Of a DNA stretch of 25,919 nucleotides, positions 7,478-14,278 are shown one piece after another. A program made the translations under genes and the position numbers. The stretch is taken from NCBI GenBank assembly GCA_018066005.1, contig JAGHSG010000110.1, forward strand, positions 1 through 25,919, read 5' to 3'. The notes below the pieces were generated by a model. The model ran no database searches. It was given only the letters and a program-made list of their open reading frames with translations, and had not been told where the DNA came from. How positions within the stretch are numbered: the stretch's first letter is position 1; every line of letters starts with the position of its first letter. Origin of the DNA: Bacteroidales bacterium. GTDB lineage: Bacteria; Bacteroidota; Bacteroidia; Bacteroidales; Paludibacteraceae.

Positions 7478-8380
7478 ATGAACACCATCCTTAAAGATTA
7501 CCATATCTATCTCAAACTGGAACGCGGCTTGAGCGATAATTCCGTGGAAGCATACGAACAGGACTTGCAAAAACTGATTGACTTTATCTCGGACCCGCAG
7601 AACGGTATCACACACGCCGTACAAGACGCTTCGTACGAAGACTTACAGGCGTTTGTCTATCACCAGTTCTCGGGAACGACATCCGCACGCAGTCAGGCAC
7701 GTATATTAAGCGGCATACACTCTTTCTACCGCTTCCTGCTCTACCACCGATTGCGCGACGACGACCCCAGCGAGTTATTGGAAATGCCCCGCAAGGAGAT
7801 GCACCTGCCGGAAACACTGACGTTAGAAGAAGTCAACCGACTGGTGCAGGCTATTGATTTGAGTACGGATGAAGGACATCGCAACCGCGCCATTATAGAG
7901 ATGCTGTACGGTAGCGGACTGCGCGTGAGCGAACTGGTGGACCTCAAACTGAGCGATATGTACCGCACCGAACATTATATGCTCATTCATGGTAAGGGCA
8001 GTAAGGAGCGCCTCGTTCCTATCTCCCCCGAAGCGGATAAATGGTTTGATTTTTGGTGGGAAGACCGCGCCCGCCTGACTATCCAAAGCGGACAGGAAGA
8101 CTATGCTTTTCTCAATCGCCGTGGACACCAACTGACACGCGCTATGATCTTCACCATCATACGCCGACTGGCTACCAAGGCCGGGATAAAAAAGACCATA
8201 TCCCCCCACACGCTACGCCACTCTTTTGCCACCCATCTGCTGCAGAACGGTGCCGACTTGCGTATCATACAGCAATTACTCGGACACGAAGATATAACGA
8301 CTACCGAGATATATACCCATATTGATATACATGACTTGCGCAAAGCCATTCTGCAATACCACCCCGCCAACCGACACTAA
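7478..8380 (+). CDS. xerD: XerD-type tyrosine recombinase
   Basis: A 300-residue site-specific recombinase. The N-terminal SAM-like core-binding domain (1-105, LERGLSDNSVEAYEQDL) is followed by the catalytic domain with all conserved residues: Arg149 (GSGLRVSEL), Lys173 (HGKGSKER), His244 and Arg247 (HTLRHSFATH), His270 (LGHEDITTTEIYTH) and the Tyr279 nucleophile. Length and residue spacing are those of XerD, which with XerC resolves chromosome dimers at dif during division. Phage or transposon integrases diverge more, and no att-like repeats or cargo lie beside it. I chose ATG 7478, one base after the permease stop; a longer reading from 7415 would overlap the permease. Its stop overlaps the next start (TAATG). 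Confidence 0.93.
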   Translation: MNTILKDYHIYLKLERGLSDNSVEAYEQDLQKLIDFISDPQNGITHAVQDASYEDLQAFVYHQFSGTTSARSQARILSGIHSFYRFLLYHRLRDDDPSELLEMPRKEMHLPETLTLEEVNRLVQAIDLSTDEGHRNRAIIEMLYGSGLRVSELVDLKLSDMYRTEHYMLIHGKGSKERLVPISPEADKWFDFWWEDRARLTIQSGQEDYAFLNRRGHQLTRAMIFTIIRRLATKAGIKKTISPHTLRHSFATHLLQNGADLRIIQQLLGHEDITTTEIYTHIDIHDLRKAILQYHPANRH

Positions 8381-10692
8381 TGCTTGACTTTATTCTCATA
8401 CTACTCACCACCCTCGTCGGACAGATATACGACAGCGAGACCGGCGAACCGTTACCGAATATATCCGTATATATATCGGGAACGACCGTTGGAACGGCTA
8501 CCAACGAAGAGGGATATTTCCTTTTACGGGCAGATATAGAGAAGAAAAGTCACGTTGTCGTCTCAGGTATCGGTTACCGCACCTATCGCTTTGCCGTCGA
8601 GCCCGGGCAGTCGGCCGGTATAGACATTCCCTTGCAGGAGAAGAACACCCAACTGGCGGATATCCTCGTCCGTCCGGGCGTCAACCCTGCCCTCCAACTT
8701 ATGGAACGGGTACGCGCCGCACGTACGCTCAACGACCAACCCGCCGACTCGGCTGACCAAATGCAAACAACCCTCTACCTCAGCCATATAGAAGCCAAGC
8801 ACCTCAAACGGCAGTTATGGAGAAGTATGCAGCAGGGGATGATTCAGCAGGACGACTCCTCGTACTTATTGCCCCTATACCGTCGGCAGACCGTTCACGG
8901 ACAGACGCGCTCCGAAGCCGTCATGATGGCAGAGACCGACTACGATATATTGCTCAGCAACCTGAATGAATCCGTAGATTTTTATAAGAATCAGATACCT
9001 GTTTATTCGTCCTCTTTTCTCAGTCCGTTAGCTGCCGACGGCAATAATTTTTATACCTACTACCTGATAGACTCCACCCTGTCCGACACCTTGGGCAGCC
9101 GGCGCAAGACCTACCAAGTACGCTTTCACACGCGCAACCCCTATTACAAGACGTTTGACGGCGAGATGCAGATAGACTCGGCTTCGGCGGCGCTGTTGTC
9201 TATATCGGCATCCGTGCCGCGGCAGACCAATGCCAATTACCTGCACCAACTATGTATATCCCAAACCTTTGACTCGTTGACCCACGCGTTGCAGGATGAA
9301 CATATCAGTATGTTGCTGGATTTTGCGGTCAAGCAGGACACCTCACATATCTTTCCGTCGGTCCTTATTCAGCAGCATAAGCAGTATAGTCCATCCCTCC
9401 TGCCAATGCCCGTTTTAACCGATGAAAAGGACACTTTTCAGCAGTCTATACAGGTCTTGCAGGACGTGCCTGCCGTACGCGCCGCCAAGTTCTTTGCTTA
9501 TGTTATTCAGAACGCCTATATACCTACCGGCACCGCCATTGAAATAGGCAATCTCAGTGAACTGATTCATATCAATCCGCAGGAAGGTGTGCGGCTGGGT
9601 ATTCCGCTGCGCACATCGCCCAACTTGTGGAAAAACGTGTGTCTGGAAGCGTATGCGGCTTGCGGCATACGCGACCATGCTTGGAAGGGTATGGGAACTA
9701 TCTATTGGAACATGCCTACCCTACGGCGCAATATGTTGCAGATACGCTATGCCGATGAATATATCTACTCCGAGATATCCGATTTTGACCGGCTCATGCG
9801 CGAGAACGCGGTCTGGTCACCCCAGATGGGTATTACCACCGCCATGATGAAGGGGTTATATAACGGCTCTCATACCTATAATTCAATGGTGCGCCAACGC
9901 GAAGGACGTATTCAGTGGGATAGTGATTGGAGCGACCATGTAGAGACACAAATGCGCCTGTCTATCGGCCGAATGGGTTACGATGAGCCGACGCATAACT
10001 ACTTTGCCCAACCGTCTTTTTTCTACTCCAAACTGAGTGCTGTCGTACGTTTGAGTTGGCAGGAGAAGAAGGTGGACCTCTTCTGCCGCCGCTACCATGT
10101 TTACAGTCACCTGCCCGTACTGTTCATAGGGGGCGAGATAGGTAGTTATCAGTTGGATAACAGGGACCGGTACGATGTCTATGGCAAGTTGAATGTTATG
10201 CTTCGGCATAACCAACCCCTCGGAGCCGGTGGCGAATTGGATTATATGTTGGAAGCCGGACTCATCTTGGGCGCTGTTCCCTACCCGCTGCTCAATATCT
10301 TTGACGGTAACCAATCGTATGCCTACGACCCCTACCGTTTTACCTTGATGCACAACTACCAATTTGCAGCCGACCAATATATCTTGTTGCATCTGGATTG
10401 GAACGGTCAGGGGTGCCTGTTCAACCTCATCCCGGGTCTGCGTGTCCTGCGGATGCGCGAGTTAGTGTCCTTCAAATTGGCGTACGGCGGTTTATCCGGT
10501 AAACACAACGACCTGCTCGCCTTCCCCGACAGCCGTCTGCAAGACCTCTCCACACCGTATGTCGAAGTGGGAGTAGGCATCGGTAATATACTCCGTATAG
10601 CCGACCTGATGAGTGTGTGGCGGGTTACCCATCGGGATGACCCGGGAGCACCACGCTGGTCCATGCGATTCAGGTTCCATATAGATACATAA
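8380..10692 (+). CDS. DUF5686 protein with carboxypeptidase-like regulatory domain
   Basis: A 770-residue exported protein, probably of the outer membrane. It has a short signal peptide (LDFILILLTTLVG), a carboxypeptidase-regulatory-like beta-sandwich at about 14-88 (GQIYDSETGEPLPNISVYISGT), then the DUF5686 part starting NPALQLMERVRAAR. The C-terminal half is rich in alternating aromatic/hydrophobic strands (for example RYHVYSHLPVLFIGGEIGSY), as in a beta-barrel. This two-part architecture is common in Bacteroidetes and resembles TonB-dependent receptors without the plug; the function is unknown. The start and stop each overlap a neighbour by one base (TAATG), so it is made from the rbfA-xerD operon. 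Confidence 0.85.
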   Translation: MLDFILILLTTLVGQIYDSETGEPLPNISVYISGTTVGTATNEEGYFLLRADIEKKSHVVVSGIGYRTYRFAVEPGQSAGIDIPLQEKNTQLADILVRPGVNPALQLMERVRAARTLNDQPADSADQMQTTLYLSHIEAKHLKRQLWRSMQQGMIQQDDSSYLLPLYRRQTVHGQTRSEAVMMAETDYDILLSNLNESVDFYKNQIPVYSSSFLSPLAADGNNFYTYYLIDSTLSDTLGSRRKTYQVRFHTRNPYYKTFDGEMQIDSASAALLSISASVPRQTNANYLHQLCISQTFDSLTHALQDEHISMLLDFAVKQDTSHIFPSVLIQQHKQYSPSLLPMPVLTDEKDTFQQSIQVLQDVPAVRAAKFFAYVIQNAYIPTGTAIEIGNLSELIHINPQEGVRLGIPLRTSPNLWKNVCLEAYAACGIRDHAWKGMGTIYWNMPTLRRNMLQIRYADEYIYSEISDFDRLMRENAVWSPQMGITTAMMKGLYNGSHTYNSMVRQREGRIQWDSDWSDHVETQMRLSIGRMGYDEPTHNYFAQPSFFYSKLSAVVRLSWQEKKVDLFCRRYHVYSHLPVLFIGGEIGSYQLDNRDRYDVYGKLNVMLRHNQPLGAGGELDYMLEAGLILGAVPYPLLNIFDGNQSYAYDPYRFTLMHNYQFAADQYILLHLDWNGQGCLFNLIPGLRVLRMRELVSFKLAYGGLSGKHNDLLAFPDSRLQDLSTPYVEVGVGIGNILRIADLMSVWRVTHRDDPGAPRWSMRFRFHIDT

Positions 10693-11663
10693 TGAAGACT
10701 CTTTTGTTCATATTGGCACTTATCAATTCCTCCCATTTTATGGAGGATTTTGCATCCCTTGAACAAGCCCAAGACCGTTGGAGCGGCACGTGGGAGACGC
10801 TGACTGTCAATAATCGTCAGCAGTTGCAGAATTATGCTTCCGAATCTGCCGAGAGTGTGCTGATCCGTCCTTGTGATGCCTCTATCAATGCCGAGTGGTC
10901 TTTCTGGACACGCATCTATGGCGGGTGCTCGGCATATAACCTGACGCGCTTCTATATCATGACATCCGACTCGCTGACGGGGGATGGCTACTATGTGCAG
11001 GTGGGGGGAACGAACAAGAACATAACCCTCTACCAAGTCCGGCACGGCAAGTCCCAAAAAGTCATTGAGAACGAAGGGCGAAAAAAAATCCTTTCTTCCG
11101 GTGATTGCGAGTGCTTTGTGCGGTTGGCGCGCGATAATCAAGGTTTATTCACGCTGTATAGTTCGGTGGCGAATGTAGATTCCGATTATGTAGAAGAAGG
11201 GCACTATGTCGTTTCTATGCTTCCGGCACAATATGTCGGGCTGATGTTGAAGAACAGCAAGGAACGGGGAACTGACCTCTATATGGATGATATACACGTG
11301 TCCGGCGAACAGCAAGAACAACCTGTCACACCTGTTTCGGCGGATACTATCGAACTCACGCTGGACCTGTCCAACGATTGTCTGTCGCTCAATCACGACG
11401 GCTACGAAGATGAAGTTTATCTGTCTTATTCGTGTCCACCTGATATCTTCCGGGCTAATATGACCGTGTATAGCGGGGACGGCCGTTTTATCCGTACCTG
11501 TTATGCCAATAACCCTATGGATGCCGAAGGGCGACTGGTCTGGGATGGTAAGGACAGTCACGGCAACGAAGTGGAGATAGGTGTGTATGTGTTGATTGTG
11601 GAGATTACGTCGGATACCCACGCTCCGGTCCGCAAGCGGTATCCTATTGCTGTTTTGCATTGA
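10692..11663 (+). CDS. Secreted protein with possible FlgD-like C-terminal domain
   Basis: A 323-residue protein with a signal peptide (KTLLFILALINSSHF). Residues about 18-205 look like a concanavalin/jelly-roll type sandwich (EDFASLEQAQDRWSGTWE, DDIHVSG), a layout seen in Bacteroidetes lamin-tail and other surface proteins. After a linker, residues about 230-323 (MTVYSGDGRFIRTCY, GRLVWDGKDSHGNEVEIGVYVLIVEI) resemble a FlgD-like Ig/CHU_C fold, often found at the ends of gliding or T9SS-related proteins. It is translationally coupled to the DUF5686 gene. I do not know its role; envelope location is inferred from the signal peptide and domain type. Confidence 0.75.
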   Translation: MKTLLFILALINSSHFMEDFASLEQAQDRWSGTWETLTVNNRQQLQNYASESAESVLIRPCDASINAEWSFWTRIYGGCSAYNLTRFYIMTSDSLTGDGYYVQVGGTNKNITLYQVRHGKSQKVIENEGRKKILSSGDCECFVRLARDNQGLFTLYSSVANVDSDYVEEGHYVVSMLPAQYVGLMLKNSKERGTDLYMDDIHVSGEQQEQPVTPVSADTIELTLDLSNDCLSLNHDGYEDEVYLSYSCPPDIFRANMTVYSGDGRFIRTCYANNPMDAEGRLVWDGKDSHGNEVEIGVYVLIVEITSDTHAPVRKRYPIAVLH

Positions 11664-11664
11664 T

Positions 11665-12255
11665 ATGATTTCTCTTCGCCAACATATCTTACGACTCATA
11701 TGGGTGCTGACGGCAGTCACGACTGCCGAGCCGTTTTTTCCGATGCAGACGGACGATTTTAGCGTTACGGAGCGGGACACTATCTATATGGTCTATCTCC
11801 ATGAAGTCTATGTCTATCCGCCTCTCCGTTTCCGCAATCGCCGGCAGGAGAAGTTTTATTGGAAGACTGTTCGGGATGTCAAGAAGTGCTTACCTTATGC
11901 CCGTATGATTGTTAAGGACATGGAGTATGCAGACCTCCAACTGGCGCAGATTGCCAACAAAAAAGACCGTAAGCGTTGGTGGAAACAGTATGAGAAACAT
12001 CTCTTTAAGAAGTACGAGAAAGATTTCCGCAATATGACGGCGTCGCAGGGGCAGATGTTGATGAAACTTATGGACCGAGAGTCGGAGCGAACGAGTTATG
12101 ACCTGATTCGCCAATACCGTGGTAAGGCCTCGGCTGATTTCTGGCAGTTCGTTGCCAAACTCTTTAAGAACGACCTCAAAGAAGGTTATGACGGTAATGA
12201 CAAGGACCGTATCGTCGAGCGTGTCATCACCCTCGTCGAAGCCGGTCAGTTATAG
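11665..12255 (+). CDS. DUF4294 family protein
   Basis: A 196-residue protein. A hydrophobic N-terminus (LRQHILRLIWVLTAVTTAEP) suggests export. The family signature follows: a YLHEVYVYPPLRFRNRRQEKFYWKTVRDVKKCLPYAR segment, then a long, very basic helical region (KKDRKRWWKQYEKHLFKKYEKDF) and GQMLMKLMDRESERTSYDLIRQYRGKASADFWQ. DUF4294 proteins are restricted to Bacteroidetes and have no established activity. ATG 11665 lies one base after the previous stop; the frame is open further upstream, but that would overlap the previous gene. It is the last gene of the rightward operon and is followed by a strong terminator. Confidence 0.88.
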   Translation: MISLRQHILRLIWVLTAVTTAEPFFPMQTDDFSVTERDTIYMVYLHEVYVYPPLRFRNRRQEKFYWKTVRDVKKCLPYARMIVKDMEYADLQLAQIANKKDRKRWWKQYEKHLFKKYEKDFRNMTASQGQMLMKLMDRESERTSYDLIRQYRGKASADFWQFVAKLFKNDLKEGYDGNDKDRIVERVITLVEAGQL

Positions 12256-12261
12256 CGACAC

Positions 12262-12292
12262 AAAAAAGGAGCCCGAAAGGACTCCTTTTTTT
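12262..12292. terminator. Bidirectional terminator after DUF4294
   Basis: AAAAAGGAG pairs with CTCCTTTTT around a short GC-containing loop, with A and T runs on the outer sides. It can serve the rightward operon and the leftward tRNA transcript. A second stem-loop (GTCTCG/CGAGAC, 12302-12317) lies between it and the tRNA. Confidence 0.88.
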
Positions 12293-12327
12293 GTTGAGCA
12301 TGTCTCGCAATCGAGACAGCTCTAATG

Positions 12328-12400
12328 TCGAGAAGAGGCGACTCGAACGCCCGACCCCCACGTCCCGAACGTGGTGCGCTACCAACTGCGCTACTTCTCG
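12328..12400 (-). tRNA. tRNA-Pro, anticodon CGG
   Basis: On the minus strand a full cloverleaf can be drawn: acceptor stem CGAGAAG/CTTCTCG, D arm GCGC/GCGC, anticodon stem CCACG/CGTGG with loop TTCGGGA (anticodon CGG), and a T arm with loop TTCGAGT. The discriminator base is A, and the CCA end is not encoded. The gene lies 12 nt after the stop codon of the AraC-type regulator on the same strand, with no obvious promoter between them. Confidence 0.95.
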
Positions 12401-12412
12401 TGCTTCCGCGGT

Positions 12413-13255
12413 TTAATTACTGCGATAGACTTTGGGGGTGACACCGATGTGCGTTTTGAAGAAACGATTAAAAAACGCCACGTTATCAAACCCTAAACTC
12501 ATCGCTATCTCTTTGACCGGAGCGGTCGTGATTTTCAATTGTGCTTTGGCATCCGTCAGAATAGCATCGTTAATCAAATCCGCCGCCGTCTTACCCCCTG
12601 TCTTACGTATCGTGCTACACAAATGCGGTAAGGTGATGTTCATTGCCGTAGCGTATTGGGATACGTGATGCCACTCATGATAATGCATTAAGACCATTTT
12701 CGAGTACTGCTGGTATAATTCGGTGCGACGGTCCCGAGGCTGCAACGAGAAACCCTCCTGACTGCGCGCCACCTGTGCATACGATAACTGCAAGAGGTTA
12801 AACACGTGCACCATCTTCTCTGCATTCAACAACGAAGGCTGACAGTTAGAGGCTTTGATGAGCAACTGAACCATATCAACAATGACTTCGGCTTGCTGCT
12901 CGTCAATATGAATAACGGGATTCTTCAACTGCAACGCATCCAGCGACATGCGGCTCGAAAAGGTATTCTTGTCAAGGAACGAGGACGAGAAGAGGATATA
13001 ATAGACCAACGCATCATCGGAGAACTCATGAATAAACAGAAAACTGCCCGGTTCCAACAGGAGCGCGTCATGCTCGTTAAATTCGTACTGCGTGATGTTA
13101 ATGGTCGCTTTAGCCGAACCCCTAACCATGAAAGCATATACACCGCACTTGATTTTACAAGGGAAGCGGCCGTATTCGTTCATAATCTTGCCACTGGCAT
13201 CTCCGATTAGGAAATCTACCGGGCAGTCGAGAAGGGGTATCTTCTGGTCTTGCAT
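12413..13255 (-). CDS. AraC-family transcriptional regulator
   Basis: A 280-residue regulator. The N-terminal part (about 1-150) has a cupin-like pattern (EHDALLLEPGSFLFIHEF) typical of ligand-sensing AraC proteins. Residues about 200-280 form the two helix-turn-helix AraC domain, ending VKEIAMSLGFDNVAFFNRFFKTHIGVTPKVYR, the family signature. It should bind DNA as a dimer, but the inducer and targets are not visible here. AAAGGAAG lies 6 nt upstream of ATG 13255, an unusually good Shine-Dalgarno for this window. It has its own promoter. The tRNA-Pro gene follows immediately. Confidence 0.93.
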   Translation of the reverse strand: MQDQKIPLLDCPVDFLIGDASGKIMNEYGRFPCKIKCGVYAFMVRGSAKATINITQYEFNEHDALLLEPGSFLFIHEFSDDALVYYILFSSSFLDKNTFSSRMSLDALQLKNPVIHIDEQQAEVIVDMVQLLIKASNCQPSLLNAEKMVHVFNLLQLSYAQVARSQEGFSLQPRDRRTELYQQYSKMVLMHYHEWHHVSQYATAMNITLPHLCSTIRKTGGKTAADLINDAILTDAKAQLKITTAPVKEIAMSLGFDNVAFFNRFFKTHIGVTPKVYRSN

Positions 13256-13279
13256 AGCTTCCTTTCACAAAATCGGGTG

Positions 13280-13311
13280 CAAAGGTACTACTTTTTTTGC
13301 GAATAAGCAAA
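13280..13311 (-). promoter_or_regulatory. Promoter of the AraC-family gene
   Basis: On the minus strand TTTG (13311-13308), a 20-nt spacer and TACCTTTG (13287-13280) match the consensus. The ATG is about 25 nt downstream. Confidence 0.78.
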
Positions 13312-13320
13312 TAAAAATGC

Positions 13321-13339
13321 ACTTTTTTGCTAAAAAAGT
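13321..13339. terminator. A/T-only hairpin after the RHH gene
   Basis: ACTTTTTT and AAAAAAGT form an 8-bp stem with a 3-nt loop just past the ribbon-helix-helix stop. It could end the RNase R operon, but it is almost pure A/T and therefore weak. Confidence 0.4.
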
Positions 13340-13349
13340 CCTATTTAGA

Positions 13350-13526
13350 TTAAAAAAGTGTCGGATTATCTTCGTCCATCTGCTTCAAGATAGCCCGAAT
13401 AAGGGTCTCACGGATTAGTTTGGAGCGGTTGTCGACATGGTACCGTTCGCAGAACCTGTCCAAAGCCCGCTGCTCTGCATCGTTGAGCAGGATAGTGACC
13501 TTATTATTTCTTGGAGCTTTTTTCAT
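13350..13526 (-). CDS. Small ribbon-helix-helix DNA-binding protein
   Basis: A 58-residue protein. Basic residues 1-8 (MKKAPRNN) and a short beta-strand (KVTILLNDAEQRAL) are followed by two helices (LDRFCERYHVDNRSKLIRETLIRAIL), the arrangement of MetJ/Arc/CopG-type dimers. The ATG is chosen because it overlaps the upstream stop (TGATG); the frame is open upstream but that would run into the neighbour. No toxin gene follows it, so it is more likely a local regulator than an antitoxin. It is the third gene of the RNase R-like/barrel operon and may control it. Confidence 0.75.
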   Translation of the reverse strand: MKKAPRNNKVTILLNDAEQRALDRFCERYHVDNRSKLIRETLIRAILKQMDEDNPTLF

Positions 13527-14278
13527 CAGAACAACAGCGATAAATGCACACCCACCGAGACAAAACAACGTCCCTGCGGGGAGTTATATTCTTTTTCGTC
13601 AATGACTTCCGTATAATCCACTTTGGCCTGTTGGAAGCGGGCACGAACACCCAATAAGAGCGCCGACGAAGCGGAATACTGATACCGCCAACTCAAATCC
13701 AACTGCGCCATCATACCTCCTTTTTGGGGCGATTTGACCGCAAAACCGTAACCTATTCCTGCCCCTATCTCCGGAGCGTGTTTGCCGTCCATAAGCGGAA
13801 CGGAGACCACTGCCATAAGGGGGATGAAATGATTGATGGATTGATGCGCCATTGGCGTGGCTACTGATGAATTAGTGAATTGGTAACCGATGCTACCGCC
13901 AAGGAAGATGCGTCTGTTGGCGAGGTTGCGGGTACCGATAGCCAAGTCGGCAGAGAAGAATCCGCCCGTATTGTAAGACGGCACAAAGAGAGCACCGCCG
14001 GCAACATCCAGCCGTAGCGACACCTTACTATGTTGTGTGTCGGAAGTCGATACGGGTGCACTGCTCAGCACCGAATCGGCCTGTATGGACTGCACTTCGG
14101 ATTGGAGGAATTGGTAGCGGTGTCCGCCGGCGTCGCGGAGAAGGATGACTTCGTCATTCTGCATCACTATCTCGCCCTGCATCGTCTGACCGGACTGCAA
14201 GACAACAACATCAGCCCTTACAAGGTTGACAATTGACAATGCACAATGCACGATTAGTATGGAGAGGAGTTTTTTCAT
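13526..14278 (-). CDS. Small outer-membrane beta-barrel protein containing two repeat insertions
   Basis: A 250-residue exported protein. Residues 1-22 form the signal peptide (KKLLSILIVHCALSIVNLVRA) whose hydrophobic core is encoded by the R33 repeat. Residues about 23-65 (VVVLQSGQTMQGEIVMQNDEV) resemble a small SH3-like/DUF domain that reads 'L-SG-T--G-I'. From about 85 the protein has beta-barrel strands (LGGSIGYQF, GIGYGFAVK, FVSVGVHLSLLF), ending in the aromatic residue usual for outer-membrane barrels. Residues about 138-149 (SVATPMAHQSIN) come from the in-frame repeat also found in the RNase R-like gene. It is coupled to the nuclease by an ATGA overlap. Confidence 0.78.
   Translation of the reverse strand: MKKLLSILIVHCALSIVNLVRADVVVLQSGQTMQGEIVMQNDEVILLRDAGGHRYQFLQSEVQSIQADSVLSSAPVSTSDTQHSKVSLRLDVAGGALFVPSYNTGGFFSADLAIGTRNLANRRIFLGGSIGYQFTNSSVATPMAHQSINHFIPLMAVVSVPLMDGKHAPEIGAGIGYGFAVKSPQKGGMMAQLDLSWRYQYSASSALLLGVRARFQQAKVDYTEVIDEKEYNSPQGRCFVSVGVHLSLLF
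13832..13870. repeat. In-frame repeat AHQSIN, copy A
   Basis: The plus strand begins ATTGATGGATTGATGCGCCA and matches 15157-15195 at 35 of 39 positions, the first 20 without mismatch. The centre (CGCC..GGCG) is palindromic. Both copies are read in the same frame as AT-xx-AHQSIN. Confidence 0.82.
14224..14256 (+). repeat. Interspersed repeat R33, copy 2, inside a signal peptide
   Basis: The 33-nt repeat reads GGTTGACAATTGACAATGCA and onward, matching copy 3 at 31 of 33 positions. It lies in the 5' part of the outer-membrane barrel gene, where the opposite strand encodes IVHCALSIVNL. Confidence 0.88.

Noticed and set aside
7478..8380. The tyrosine recombinase as integrase of a mobile island
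   Set aside because: Length, residues and operon position are those of housekeeping XerD; no attachment repeats or cargo genes are present.
10407..11141. A 244-codon minus-strand frame across two genes
   Set aside because: It spans the junction of two well-supported, coupled plus-strand genes and has no start signals.
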